Assembly: GCA_028023455.1 (NCBI GenBank) | Contig: JAQFVV010012506.1 | Coordinates: forward strand, 3,402,714 to 3,466,713 | From: Epiperipatus broadwayi | Lineage: Eukaryota > Onychophora > Udeonychophora > Euonychophora > Peripatidae | DNA length: 64,000 bases | Direction of reading: 5' to 3' | In this document: positions 35,731 through 50,089 of the stretch, in pieces | Layout: each line of letters opens with the position of its first letter | Numbering within the stretch: the first letter of the stretch is position 1 | Notes under the pieces: generated by a model | Database searches by the model: none | What the model was told of the DNA's origin: nothing | The model's input: only the letters and a program-made list of their open reading frames with translations | Program-made: the position numbers and the translations under genes

Positions 35731-36120
35731 ACAGATAGCAGTAGGCAAGGCTTGGGTGCTGTGTTGTTTCAAATTGGTGATAAAAATGAGCATCAAGTGT
35801 TGTACTTTATTAGTCAGATGTTGAGAGGGGCAGAAAAGCATTATACAACAACTGAGCAGGAGACATTAGCAATAGTGTGGGCATGCCAGAAACTGAAACA
35901 GTTTTTGTTGGGATCAGAAGTGGTAATCATAACTGACCACAAATGTTTGGAATTTCTGAACAAGAGCTTTTTAAACAATGACAGATTGATAAGGTGGAGT
36001 CTGATTCTTCAACAGTTTCGGTATAATGTCATTTATTGCCCAGGATCACATAATATTGTGGCTGATATTTTAAGCCACCACCCTGTGCCCCTGGCTGCTC
36101 AGAATCCAGATTTAGGAAAC
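35725..36120 (+). pseudogene. RNase H domain, frame-shifted relative to reverse transcriptase
   Basis: Reads in frame 1 while the reverse transcriptase is in frame 2; the switch lies near 35725-35735. Recognisable features: a TDSS-type start just after the shift, LYFISQMLRGAEKHY, the acidic TTTEQETLAIVWACQK helix, FLLGSEVVIITDHKCLEF, and ADILSHH where the family has ADxLSR. Its role would be degrading the RNA strand during reverse transcription. Confidence 0.85.
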
Positions 36121-37391
36121 CAGACAATGAAGATAATGACAACCACAGCAGAAAACACAGTGGAATCTCACCTCCAGAATTTAGCATATTGGCAGGCCCA
36201 GGATGCTCAATATAAGAAAATAATTAACATTATCACATCTAAGATGGCAGCCAGTAGGCACTATAATCAATACAGAATCACAATTGGGATCCTTCAGATT
36301 AATACCAAAACCTCTCACAATCCACGGAAAGTCATAATACCTCACAAATTGAGAAACCAAATTATTACCCACATCCATCAGTCGGTGGGACATTATGGTC
36401 CTCAGAAAGTAGAAGAAGCAATAAAATGTCAATTTTATTGGTCAGGGATGTACTCACAGATTTTATGTGTGTTGAAAACCTGTGAGATTTGTGCTCAGAG
36501 CAAGGTACCAAATCGATCATATGCAGGAGAGCCACAACCGATCCTCACATCTAAACCAAATGAGCTGCTAGCTGTAGATCATTATGGCCCATTACCGATG
36601 TTTCGATGATTCCAGTATCTGTTTGTCATGTATGATGTGTTTTCAAAGTACATGAAAGCATACCCAGTAAGGACAGCAAACTCTAGAGGAGCAATAAAGG
36701 CACTTCGGGAAAAACAGTTGCCAGAAGTTGAAAAACCTCAGATAGAGATATCTAATCATGACACAGCATTTACACAGCATTTACATCCAAAGAATGGAAG
36801 ACATGGATGGCTAAACAAGGAATTCATCATAGGCTAACTTCCATTAGAAATCCACAGGCTAACCCTTGTGAAAGATTCCTTCGAGAAATAGGGCGACTCT
36901 TTAGAACATATATACCAACCAACCATTGGGACTGGGTAAATAAAACTGAAAAGGTGGTACAATATATTAACAACACAATGAATGAGTCAACAGGATTTAC
37001 TCCAACTCACCTGCATTATGGGAAAGAATGTCCTCAGTTATTTAAAACCAAAATGCCGATGGAAGAGGAGAAGATAGATAAACCACAAGATCAAAAGATA
37101 GCATATGAATGATTAAAATGGGCAGCGCTGCACTGGAAAAATAAAAAACAAAACCAGCAATATCAATTCAGGCAAGGGGAGCAAGTATGGCTGAGAGACC
37201 CTAGGCCAAGTAATACATTGCGGAAAGAATTCAAAGGGTTTTTCTTAATATATCAAGGGCCATACACATTGAAAAAGGAATGTGGGACAAATGCTTTCCT
37301 TTTGGAAGATAGTAATGGCATAAAAGGAGTACACAATGCCAGAAACTTAAAACCTTGCATTCCACCAGACCCTGGAAAATACAGAAATTAA
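36120..37391 (+). pseudogene. Integrase region, disrupted
   Basis: The zinc-binding HHCC module is at about 36365-36500 (HIHQSVGHYG ... CEICAQ). The core starts with ELLAVDHYGPLP (first Asp), interrupted by a TGA at about 36607. The second Asp is in SNHDTAF (about 36755), after which the frame shifts from 1 to 0 near 36800. The third acidic residue is in NPCERFLREIG. A TGA at 37110-37112 breaks the frame again, and a C-terminal domain (GEQVWLRD, FKGFFLIYQGPYTL) runs to TAA at 37389-37391. The enzyme would insert the cDNA; this copy is dead. Confidence 0.85.
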
Positions 37392-37594
37392 AAATAGATA
37401 CATACCTTGTTAGACTAGGACCAACACTGACCCGACCTAGTTATATGATTAAAAAAAGAAAACACTGTAGTTAGTAACAAATTAAGTATTACAGCAAATA
37501 AAGAGTAGGCTTGAACTCACCTGGCAAATTTTTACCTCTGACCTGAAGCAACAGCATTTTTTTAACATTTTTTTTGCTCACTAATATTGGGAAA

Positions 37595-39643
37595 TGAAGC
37601 AATGGATTTGAAGTCCGATCCATGCTTCACAGCCTGCTATAAACTTATTGAGTATTGTAGGCCTGAATTAAGTTTATAGTCCAACAATATCAGCAGGGTT
37701 TTGCATTAAAGCTAAAATTATTATGTTTATTAAATTTGTATTGCATTTAAATATTTTGTTTTAAATAAATTCCATTCTAAGATTAGATTTCTGTTAATAA
37801 AAATTACTTGTAAAACCTATTAGTCAAACATATATTATGTCAAGCATATATATATGAGTTAATGCAAAATTCTGCTGAAATAAAATGCTTTCTTTTTAAA
37901 TCTTGTTAAAATATTTAGTATGATTTGATTTTGAGATAACCCCACCAACATTTTTTTAAAAAATGTATATTTTTAATTAATTAGCCCATTCAAGGCAAAT
38001 TAAAGATGGCCTTCTCTTTCTTTTTTAATTAATAAAATTCAAAGTTTAAAGAAAGAAATTTAGAATAAAAAAGTAAAAGTTCTTTTTAGAAAATGTTACC
38101 TTGAAACAAAGGAGCATGGGGGGGGGGCTTATCAAGATCTAAGATCATACATAAAACAATAGAAGGTAGCTTATAAAAAAATGTATAAATAGGAGAGAGA
38201 ACAAAAGACTTGAGGATTATTCAGATTTTGCTTTTGCTTGCTGAGATTTCTCTGTAGAAAATTCATTCAGATTTTTCCTGTTCTTTGAACCTCCCAGATT
38301 TTGCTTCTTGTTTCCATTTTGCTAAAAAAAGTTATTCAACTATCGTCTTCAAAATCACAGAGAATTTTGAACATGCTACAAGCTAAAAGTCATATGGATT
38401 TGATGGATTCTACCATGCGAGGCAGTTAGGTAAAGCTTTGCCTGCCGCTGAGGTTCCTAAATACCATCAAAATGCCATAGTATCCACCAAATATAATCTG
38501 AACTCTGTGCCGTGTCTGTAGAACTTTTCGTAAAAGCATGCTACTTATTTCCATTTTTCTTGTCCAGACAAATACCTATTGACGGTCAGATCAAGCCATG
38601 AATGCCACCTAACAGAAGCAAGGAACTAGGATGGTAATCGTATCTCTCCTCATGAACTATTTATTATGCTACCCTTTTTGTTCATACCTTTTTTAATTTC
38701 TTAATTAAATTATATTTTGTATTGTTTTACTTAATGATATTTGTAATGTAACCATTTTTATTAGACTAGTCTTAGATATATATTATGTGATCATCTTTCT
38801 ATTTATATTTAACCCTTTTTCCTTCACTATTCTTCATTACTAACATGTATAAATATTTTGTATTCCATTGCGGTTAAGTTTAAAAGTTAATTTTTCATTT
38901 AAAAATCTCTTTCCAATTTCATTTATGTTTCTAAATTCAATACAAGTAAGTTTCCTTTGTTTGCCAATTTGATATCCTCGATAATGCCTCTTTTGTCTGC
39001 CATTAGCTTATTACGTATATCTGATTTAGCTATATAAGTCTTAAATAATTTTTAAACACTGTTTTTAGCGCAAAGCAATTAGAAATGCTTTGCGAAAGAT
39101 CTTTTTTTTTATTGTACTTTATCAAGGAGATTTGAGTTGACAATTTTATTAAAATTGGGAAGAAAAGACCTAGACCACAAAATCTATCATTACTATCTGT
39201 TTTTAATGTCTAATTAGTTTGTTTCATTAATTCAAGGGAATAGCAGAGGCCATAAAAACCTTATTAATATTTTAAAGTTGTTAATTAAATATATTATTTA
39301 ACTAAAAAGCTTGAGTTTTTCTAATTTTATTCTAATGCTTTATTTTACTTTTCCAATTATCCAGGCATGCAAAACACATTTTTCATACTACTTTTATGCA
39401 CATTTAACTTGTAGTTCTAATTCCTGTCCATGTCTCTACTGCTGATGTTAAGCTTGGCCAGATGAAAAGTAATTTATGTATGGCTCGGATAATGTTGTTG
39501 GTTCGTAGTTAGCCTCGAGAATAGGCAAATAGAGCAGAGGTCATAGTATTCTTGATTTAATATCTCACATATGGGTGGCCTCAAGGTACTTTTGCCTAGT
39601 ATTTGAACTGGGTTAAACCAACATACATCATCTGACTGTCACA
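37595..39643 (+). repeat. 3' LTR
   Basis: 2049 bases; starts TGAAGCAATGG and ends CTGTCACA. It is preceded by GGGAAA, a very short polypurine tract. The length difference from the 5' LTR comes from small indels (about 27 bases missing near 37890, a shorter G run). Confidence 0.95.
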
Positions 39644-39649
39644 ATATAT

Positions 39650-40504
39650 ATTTCTCTGTAGCTAAATTACTTTTAACAGAACATTCTTACTTCTAAATAA
39701 ATCCATATTAAAAAAAGAGATCAAACAAATACTGATATTTTATTAATGAATTGTTACAGTATTACCACTACATAAAGAGAAATGCACCAAATAAAAAACA
39801 CCAAAACACAAAAAAAGCAAATACTTCTACTAGAGTATGCTGTTGTATATAAAGAAAACCACAGTCAAAATTGGGTGTGTACACTGAGACACTACAACAT
39901 TAAAAAAATATTTTCCAGTAAATAAAACAATAATAGTACTGCAACTAAACCTGAAAATTTAATTCCTCTAGCAGCTCAAACAGACTATGAGATCCTATAG
40001 GGTATTAGCCAAACTGCATACATAAGGAGTCATTGTCATATATATATATTGTAATGGAACGTCTATTAGGCATATGACATCCTCAGTACTTATTCTCCAT
40101 ATTTTAAACACTGGTCATCTCATAGATTTCTCAAGTATCAAAATCATATCCACATGTAACAATGATCATCATAGGGAAACTACAAATTTTTAAAAAAATA
40201 AATTGTATTAGTAAGCATGATGAAACATTAACATTACCATCTCTATGGAAGAGCACACACAAATGATAAGAAAGACACCCATATTTCAGCAACCATGTGA
40301 CACAATTATTATCTGTACAACAAAGATGTGATTACTTTATTCAGTTGAAGTCAAGGGTTATCTTGTCAAAACAAGAGTATTTTATTTTATTTATATTTAA
40401 ACATGTTGCATCAAAAACATAATTTATAAAACATATTTTGACCACAATGACATTCATTTCAATCATATATATATATATATAACAGAAATAAGCAATATAA
40501 CCAA
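39650..40504. other. Noncoding DNA right of the LTR element
   Basis: AT-rich, no gene. A short TATATATATTGTAATGGAA block at about 40041 resembles the start of the repeats at 40505 and 50084. Confidence 0.4.
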
Positions 40505-41130
40505 ACTATATATATATATTGTAATGGGATGGAGGTAGTAGGAAATGGAAGGAAAGAATTTGAACTGGGTGATGGAAAAACATCATCAACCCCAGTAAAT
40601 ACAAAATCAATAATTTTCAGAGTATATAATTAATTTGGTAAAGATATATTAAAGAGGAGCATGAGATCAAGAGATCTCCAAGAACATTGAGAGACCAGTC
40701 AGTTAACTCAGAAGAGCATCTAAAAACATAATTAACTATCAACCAGCATTGTAAAGTAAAAGTAAGTATAATTCAAATACCATTCATCATCATTAATGGG
40801 AATAAACAGAATCAGTACAATATATCAACAGTAAATCAACAGTCCACCTTGTGACTGGATTGAAAATGGGTCTTCTTTAAACCAGGCTAACTATTGAGCT
40901 TTGCCACCTTGGGCAATTATTTAAACAAAACTTGGATGCACCAGCTTAGTGCCCATCCATTAAAATACACAATAATCAAAAATTGAAACAATAATGCTGG
41001 GACATTAAAACATGCTGATCACCACCAATGCTCAGGCCTTTGTACTAGCCAACTATAAACTTAACTCCTAAAAAGATTAAATTAAAATAAAATATAGTGC
41101 ATGGGCTTTAAAGAATATAATCTTATGTAC
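40505..41130 (+). repeat. Dispersed repeat family 2, copy 1
   Basis: Starts TATATATATTGTAATGGGA. It shares ordered blocks with 50084-51035: TTGTGACTGGATTG, AAACCAGGCTAA/AGACCAGGCTAA, GATGCACCAGCTTAGTGCC / GATGCACATACTTAAGTGC, CAATGCTC, and ACTTTAAAG near the end. Noncoding; class unknown. The fixed TATTGTAAC start after a TA tract suggests a preferred target. Confidence 0.7.
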
Positions 41131-42932
<1,802 letters not shown>

Positions 42933-43917
42933 AATATTTATATTTATTCAGACCTTCTAAGTTTAATTAATAAAACAATATTTTAAATCAGAGTTATTAT
43001 TTATTTCTATTTCAATGAATGTAGAAAATATCTACTATAATCTTTGTCTGTGTTTATTTCTACTTTTCCTTTCAACTTTACATATATATTTATGAACACA
43101 CACTTTATTAGTTTGTGCTATGTAATCCAACTGGTTACAATATATAGTAAGCACCTGTAGTCAATATACAATACATCTCTCAAATGCCTGATGATATGAA
43201 AAAAAAGTATGAATTGGTTAAACTGAGTGATTTATATTTACAATTATATATAGTGTTATAAAATATTTCAAATTAATATGTCAGATACTACACTGTAAAT
43301 ACTGGATCACACAAGTTATAAAAATGTTGGTCCTACTTGTCACTGAATTAAATGAATAAATATATAATTTAACTATATATACCAGTTTTATATTTAGGAA
43401 GTTAAAGATTTAGAAGATAATGATTAATAGCAGATAAGCCATATTATTTAAGTGTAATAATTGAAGATAAATTTTATAAATTAAATATTTATCATGTACA
43501 GTAAAATTTACTCTAATAAGCAATTCAGATGAAATAATGAATTACATTCTAATTAACACTTTTTCCCCTTTTATTACTATTCAGCAATGAATTTCCTTTT
43601 ACTTTAATTTATTTGAATTTATTTTATTTTATTTTAGATGACTTTAACACATGCTTGAAATTTTATATATATAAAGCAATGAAAAAACAATATATTATAA
43701 AATTCTATGGATTTATTGTACATGTATGCCTGTATTCCTATTATTTACATATCAAATAACATTGCATTTGATCAAGAATTATCAAATATAAACGATGATA
43801 ATTTAACATAAATAAAAGGTATGCATTTACATTTTAATTGAAGAATAACAAAGTTTATATGTAACACTAATTATTCATTAGTAAAATTTTATTAAATTTT
43901 ATTTATATGTGTATATT

Positions 43918-44340
43918 GTAACAGTATGGAATTAAAGGATATCAAAGGGGATGTAAAAGTGATGCAAATTATCATCATCATTAAAAGTATCACTATATTT
44001 TAACTGAGCATAGGAAATGAGCAAAAAAATCAATAATCAGAAGCTAGTATAAGTTAATAATAAGTGAAAGTAAGTGATAGCAATAATCATCAAAAGAACA
44101 GAGCATCAAAGAAAGTTAATCAACAGTTACCCTTAGGTAATAATCTAATCAATACCCAAACTTGGAGCATAATATAACAGCTATAAATCAATATTTCATC
44201 TGCATGTACATACTGAAGTGATAAAATAACTACAGTTATAAGCATATCAAAAGAATGTTGATATTATTATATCGATACTGACCATCGATGCTCTGGAACA
44301 TCTGGTGTAATGTGTGTACTAGCCATCCATGAATTAATGA
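43918..44340 (+). repeat. Dispersed repeat family 2, diverged copy
   Basis: Begins ATTGTAACAGTATGGA and shares the order of blocks with 40505-41130 and 50084-51035, ending with ACTGACCATCGATGCTCTGG and TGTACTAGCCATC. The flanking 42931-43917 and 44341-45091 show no gene. Confidence 0.55.
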
Positions 44341-45091
44341 TTATCATAAAATTTATCATGTAAAGTAAATGATATTTAAACTTGACATGTATGCCTTTAG
44401 CACATTTAAATAACTTCGGAGAAAAATAAATTGACATTTACACATATATATGTACATTCTGCACGTCATATTCTATGCTAGCTTTGTGATCATGAATACG
44501 CAAATGATTTTGAATAAGAAAAACTACACATTAGTAATGTATTCTAATAATAAATAACTTCACTGGAATACTGTAAAATAATGATTAATAAATTTATTAA
44601 TTAGAAATATTACTAATAATAATAATGAAAGGTCTGATAAATCATTCTTCAATACAAATAAATCATTCCAAATTATTTACAAATGTCTGAAAATACTTTC
44701 ATAAATTAAAAAATATGTAACATTGTTTAAATTGTATTTTATTTAAATTGTATTTTGTTTAACTTGTTTTTTTTATCAATGATATTAAATAAATACATAT
44801 ATTTATGTGAAAATATGCATGTATGATAATACAAAATATTCCATTTATTAATAAGTTAATAAATATTACTCTATTTAAATGCATAAAAAGTGAATGGATT
44901 TAGATATATATCTACTCACATAGCCACACACACATATTAATCTAATATGAAAAATAAAATATTTCAATCATTAATAAACTCATAATATTATTCTATATTA
45001 TCAATATATAAATGATTAAATGTTAAAGATATACACAATAAGTGCATGCATACATTTGTATTCGAATATAAAAATAAAATATTTCAGTTAC

Positions 45092-45204
45092 TAAGCGTTG
45101 TTAGCTGAGAGGTCATCGCAACCGCCTTGCAAGCAAGTAGTTGGTTGTAGACGTTTGTGGGTTCGCGTCCGGCCGATGCTATGACATATGAAAAAAAAAA
45201 AAAA
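45092..45204 (+). repeat. tRNA-derived SINE, best copy
   Basis: A-box-like TTAGCTGAGAGGTCATCG, an anticodon-loop-like CCTTGCAAGC (TGC in anticodon position), B box GGGTTCGCGTCC, then CGGCCGATGCTATGACATATG and a 14-base A tail. The head does not fold into a full tRNA cloverleaf, and near-copies are at 9378, 47639 and 56922, so it is a SINE. Pol III transcription is the family norm. Confidence 0.85.
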
Positions 45205-46925
45205 TTAAGTTATTACTTTTAAATTGTAAACAAAAATTTGTAAAATAAAGAAACTTTATTTATCTTTGAAAGTTCTGATAATATATTGTTTTGATACCCT
45301 TTTATTCTCTTCTGCCAACTTTGAAAAGTTGTCTCAATAGTTAATTTTTATTGCTTTAATGCATTAGTAAAATAGGACGCATGCATGATCAGTATATATA
45401 CTAAAGACAGAAACTTTTTATCAGTGCTACTAAGCATATGTACAAAGTAGCATACATATATTGTATAGTATTTGAATTTCTCAAGATTAGACTTACTTCT
45501 TAATTATCATATAGATAAGTAATGATGATTTTCAATAGTCTAGCTTCTATAATTTCCAAACCTCAGATAAGCACATGTTATCTGCCTCACGCATGCTGCA
45601 CTATGAAATGTAAAGTATTCAAACTTGACCAACATAGGGACTAATAGCAACTATCCTAACTTTTTACACTCCTCTGTCTACAATAATTCTCAGTTAATCT
45701 GAGTCCACTATTTGTGGACAAAGGAATTTAAAAATAGGGAGATTACAATAAGCTTTCCCTGTTGATTAATATGCAAGATAAGAATTAAATTACCTTTGTA
45801 CTGTTTTTAAAATTAACATTTTTAAGTAAAAATAACTTTTTGAACTAACTCTACAATTAAGGTCATTACCAAATAAATCTTTGATAAAAAAAATTTTGTT
45901 AATAAAAATTTAAATTTTTGTTAAAATCAAGAATAGATTAAATAAAATATTTATTAAAATAGAGATATTTTTAATATTTGATTTTAAATAATTTATAATA
46001 TTTCAAAATATTTAAGAAATAGTATTTAATCAATCAATAAAATTCAACAAAATTGTTCATTTCCACTTTTCTTTTTAAGTTTTAACCAATTCCCTTCAAT
46101 ATATATATATATTGTATCATTACAGTCTCATTGTAAATTGGCTATTTTATTGTTTATTAGATAGCTGTTTAAAATCTGATTGGCTGTCTCAGTTATAATT
46201 GCGCATGTGAAAGGCTAGCATACTTTCAATTTATTATCTAAAGACTATAAACATTTTATTTTCTTTGATTAATTTAATTTTTATGGTTAAGCAAATGTAT
46301 TTGTCATTTTCATTGGTTATTATCTCGTTTAAAAGAGTCTCTCATATCAACATTTATAAGAACTATGGCTGATTTTTTAATATAATAAACTTCTATTAAC
46401 TTTGTATGCAGAAAATATGTACGCTTTTACTGCTATTTTTATTAAGAAATAAAATTATCAATTATATAAATCAAAGAAGTGCTACACACATATACAACTA
46501 ATAACTCAAAAATAAAGAATAGGATTGTAAATACTGCACTATATTTTAATTACATGTAAATATACAGCCATTACATTTTATATGTTATATGCAAGTATGT
46601 GTGCTTGGAAGTTTTCACATTTTGATGTTTAAGATTTTATTTAGCAAAGATTGATTTGATTGCTAAAAAATATTTATTAAAAATTAATTTAAAATGTGTA
46701 AAATAAATATCTGAGAAATTTGGGATTTATGATTGATTTATTTTGAATAAATATTTGTAGAATTATTTTTTCTCTTAAAACCCAAAATGAAAGTTTATCA
46801 TCTTGGTTTAAAAAAAATCTTAACTCAAGTGTTTTGAGCACTAGAAACCATGACAACCTTTTCCAATATTTGTCTGACAATGGAAGAAATTTCTAGTCCA
46901 TGATAGAGAATATTATATCATACAT
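45205..46925. other. Noncoding DNA, nothing recognised
   Basis: AT-rich with a short TATATATATATTGTATCATTAC at about 46099-46120 similar to family 2 starts. The minus frame 46689-46880 has no recognisable features. Confidence 0.4.
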
Positions 46926-47220
46926 AATATCAAAACTCCACTCTTTTACACTTTATAGCAAAATATATATTTATTTAATTGATTACAGTTTCAACTGTTC
47001 CCAGCAGTCTTCATCAGATCTACAAAATTTAAACATTACCTAAATACAATCACATTTTATATACTTATACATATAATCTACGATCTAACTATTTTACATT
47101 ATATTATATCCAATAATTTATCATCTAATCCTTTTAACTTTAATACTATTTTATTTTATTTTTACTTTTATTTTTATATATATTTTGCTATAAAGTGTAA
47201 AAGAGTGGGGTTTTGATATT
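46926..47220. mobile_element. TIR element (MITE-like) with a hammerhead-like motif
   Basis: Terminal inverted repeats of about 44 bp: AATATCAAAACTCCACTC at the left and GAGTGGGGTTTTGATATT at the right, continuing through TTTTACACTTTATAGCAAAA. There is one mismatch in the first 20. The interior is noncoding. On the minus strand it has CTGATGA (47017-47011) - 18 bases - GAAAC (46992-46988) followed by TGTA. Confidence 0.75.
46978..47022 (-). ncRNA. Weak hammerhead-like motif in the 46.9-kb element
   Basis: Core CTGATGA and GAAAC with a stem II of ACTG:CAGT around CTGGGAA. One or two extra bases lie at its base. Stem I has three pairs (GAT:ATC) next to a GTA cleavage triplet. Stem III is at most two pairs. 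Similar CTGATGAAG...GAAAC strings are widespread in animal repeats; function here is uncertain. Confidence 0.3.
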
Positions 47221-47638
47221 ATATATTATATAAAGTAAGCAAAAATAAAGAAGAGGAGAAGGAGGAAGAGTCTTGAGGATAATATTATATCATCCAGATA
47301 TTCTGTAATAACAAGTATAAAAAATTAATCTGGGCAAATGCACGCACTTCACTACAAGTATTTAGTGCATATAGAACCTAGACTCATCTAAAACTTTAAA
47401 TTGCCATTTTGTTTTAATCTACCTGATGACAGGTTAAAGGTAGATGCCTTGCTAAACTTCTGATGTCTTATTATCATTCCAAAAGAAAGAAAGATCACAA
47501 CAGAATAACAAGAAATCATCATATTAATTCATAAATCTTTTATATAAAGAAATCTTTTTGTATAGTCAACTGTTAGAAGAAATAGATAAATTAAATTGTG
47601 GAATTTCTATCTCAATATTTAACAAATAGCTGGATTTT

Positions 47639-47712
47639 GTCAACCATTGGTGGTCGATAGGTCACGGGTTCACTTCCCGGCTGATGCTATGACACATGAG
47701 AAAAAAAAAATC
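47639..47712 (+). repeat. SINE copy with internal deletion and target-site duplication
   Basis: Has TTGGTGGTCGATAGGTCA, then directly GGGTTCACTTCCCGGC and TGATGCTATGACACATGAG with an A10 tail, so the middle of the tRNA-like head is missing. The direct repeat GCTGGATTTT at 47629-47638 and 47713-47722 is a target-site duplication, evidence of insertion by retroposition. Confidence 0.85.
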
Positions 47713-48639
47713 GCTGGATTTTTTTTTTCAATTAAATAATAATGATAAATGACTGGTACATTTTGGAAAAATTACATTTCTTAATTTTAAGCAAGTTTGC
47801 TGAGGTATTCACTGTAAACTATTACAAAATAGTTATTTTCTTCACTATAAGAAAGGATGTTTATAAGTCTCAAGGATGTGAATTTGATCTTGTCTTCAGT
47901 TACAAAAGGAAATCTATTTTAAAATAGCAATAGTTTTAAAACTCAAATATACTGATTATAAATGTGCTACTAAAGAAACACATTTTGATTTAAAAGGATA
48001 AATATCGTTCTTGCTATGGATAAAAAACTTAGCTTTACCAGCGATTCGCCAGAATTTAACTAATGGATTAAAGGCTAAAAAATAAATGCATTAAATTTAT
48101 ATTTCAAATTAATGAAATACTAAACACTAATATTTTGGATAAAATTAAATATCTGTTTAAAGGTATTAAATTTGCTACTTACAACAAATTACAAATGTGT
48201 ATTCAATATTTAAATGATTGGATTAAGGATTATCCATGCTCAATATGTAAAAAATATTCCAAGGATAATGGATTATAAAGACATATTTAAATGCTACATA
48301 ATAAATGACCAAGTTATAAGTAATTTTAAGAAAGGATTATCTTGAATTAATAAGTATATTAAATGGAATGTAATATTTTTATGCTATTCAAGAATGGATA
48401 TTATAAAAGTGAAATGAATTGTTCAATACACCAAATGGATTGCTTTAATATGCTTTGTAATTGCTTAATTAATTCACATTATAGTGTTTGTTAATATAAT
48501 AAAAACTTTTCTCAGATATTACTGTATTCGGATAGAATGTAATATTTTATTTAATATTATGATTAGTGTTAATATTGAAAGGAATTAAATATAATTTATT
48601 TTAAGACCAAGTTGTGCAAATGTAGTTATCAAATTTACA

Positions 48640-49870
48640 TTAAACGACTATTGCCAAATATTAATACTTATGAGTTCTTAATATTGGGATTCAAAGTGAA
48701 GTGGAATTAATTATTTTTATGTAGATGAGAAATCTGTAAGGAATATTTTATAAATATCACTCATATTTGTTAGTATTAATTTTCCATTGTTATCTAGTGT
48801 ATAATAAAGTAGCCTAATGATTTAAGTATAGTCTAACATTTTTTGGTATTCCGAAAATCCAGAAAATGATATTGAAGCAAAAATAAATAACCCCAATGTG
48901 GTAAATTATCATCCAGATCTGGTTAATAATGATTTATAATTGATTACTTTAGATGAGTAAAAAAAATTCCAATGTAGGTAAATCAGCTTGATGAATAATT
49001 GATTGGTTGGTAAAATAAACCAATTAAGAACAATCATATGGCATTAATCTTTTGTGATTATAATAATTGTTATCTTCCAATATTAAATTGATGAATATTT
49101 TGTGAAATAGTAATACAACCTATTCCTATAAATGTGAATGTCTTCACAACATGGTAAAACACTAAATATATCCTGAGTTCAAATTAGTTTAGGAAATAAA
49201 CAGTAATATTTATCAAATGCATTATATAATTTTTTATTATTATTATGTGTTCTTGTTATTGATTTTTATATTATGCAATAAAGTAATTATTAATTTTAAT
49301 ATTTCTCTTTGTTGTTCTTAAAGAAACATCATCATTTCATTTCACATTCATGGTATTAAAAGTCATATCTGAAATACAAATAGTAAAACTTATCTGGATT
49401 GAATACATCATTATTATATTAATACAGTCTAAAATGTTATTTGATGAGATGGTGTACATAAAACCCCTTTTACACACTTGCATCCTGGAATGCATAAACA
49501 CATTTTATATCCGTGTACTCATTAGATTAACTCTGAGATAAAATATTCAACCTTGTATTTTAAATTTTCTAACCTTATTTCAACACACAGATTAAATTAT
49601 TCTCTGTTAAAACTTGAAATAAGAAACAATAGTTGTAAAGAGTTTTATGATTAAAAAAAATATGAGTAAGAGTACACAGATCATTATAATAAAACCCTGA
49701 AAAATTTATTATTTTATTAAATATTGTGATTATATTAGAGTCTAGAATTATTATAGCTCATATGGAAAAAGATAAATCTTGTGTGTATAATAATTTGTAA
49801 GTCGAAGTGAATTAGATATAGTGTAAACACAGTTTTTTTTGCAACCAGAAATCTTAACCTGAGTGTTTTT
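48640..49870 (+). repeat. Dispersed repeat family 3, copy 1
   Basis: Aligns in the same orientation with about 59200-60700. Shared blocks include AAAAATAAATAA, GTAAATTATCAT, GGCATTAA, ACAACCTATT, ATATTTCT, TGGAATGCATAAACA and AGTCGAAGTGA. No intact ORF. The class is unknown; the length of 1.2-1.5 kb suggests a degraded transposon. Confidence 0.65.
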
Positions 49871-49917
49871 TTTGATGATTTTTTTTAGTTTCAATTTTTC
49901 AACACCTTATTGATTTC

Positions 49918-50037
49918 AATATATATATATATAGAAAAAATATCTAAAGACTAACTAAAGGAAATAAATTTAAAAAAAAAAACAAAAAAAAACAAAATGA
50001 CTTCTATGTAAAACTATATTTCAACAAGAGGAATAGG

Positions 50038-50089
<52 letters not shown>

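Larger units (their letters stand above)
28467..39643 (+). mobile_element. Ty3/gypsy LTR retrotransposon, full length but decayed (11.2 kb)
   Basis: Two long direct repeats (28467-30554 and 37595-39643), each starting TG and ending CA, flank a 7.0-kb interior with gag, aspartic protease, reverse transcriptase, RNase H and integrase in that order, the Ty3/gypsy arrangement (integrase after RNase H). ATATAT abuts both outer ends (28461-28466, 39644-39649) and may be the target duplication, though the flanks are AT repeats. Coding parts lie in three frames, broken by stops and frameshifts, so the copy cannot be autonomous. There is no envelope-like ORF: only about 200 bases separate the end of pol from the 3' LTR. 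The LTRs differ by many substitutions and indels, so insertion is not recent. Confidence 0.95.

Noticed and set aside
37392-37594. Envelope-like gene in the LTR element
   Set aside because: Only about 200 noncoding bases lie between the end of pol and the 3' LTR.
43184-43200. CTGATGATATGAAAA as a hammerhead core
   Set aside because: Only three bases separate the two core parts, so no stem II is possible.
45092-45204. True tRNA gene
   Set aside because: A and B boxes are present, but the acceptor stem and cloverleaf do not form; an A tail and near-copies mark it as a SINE.
47424-47450. CTGATGACAGG near 47425 as a hammerhead core
   Set aside because: No GAAA follows at a suitable distance, although CTACCT/AGGTAG pairs around it.
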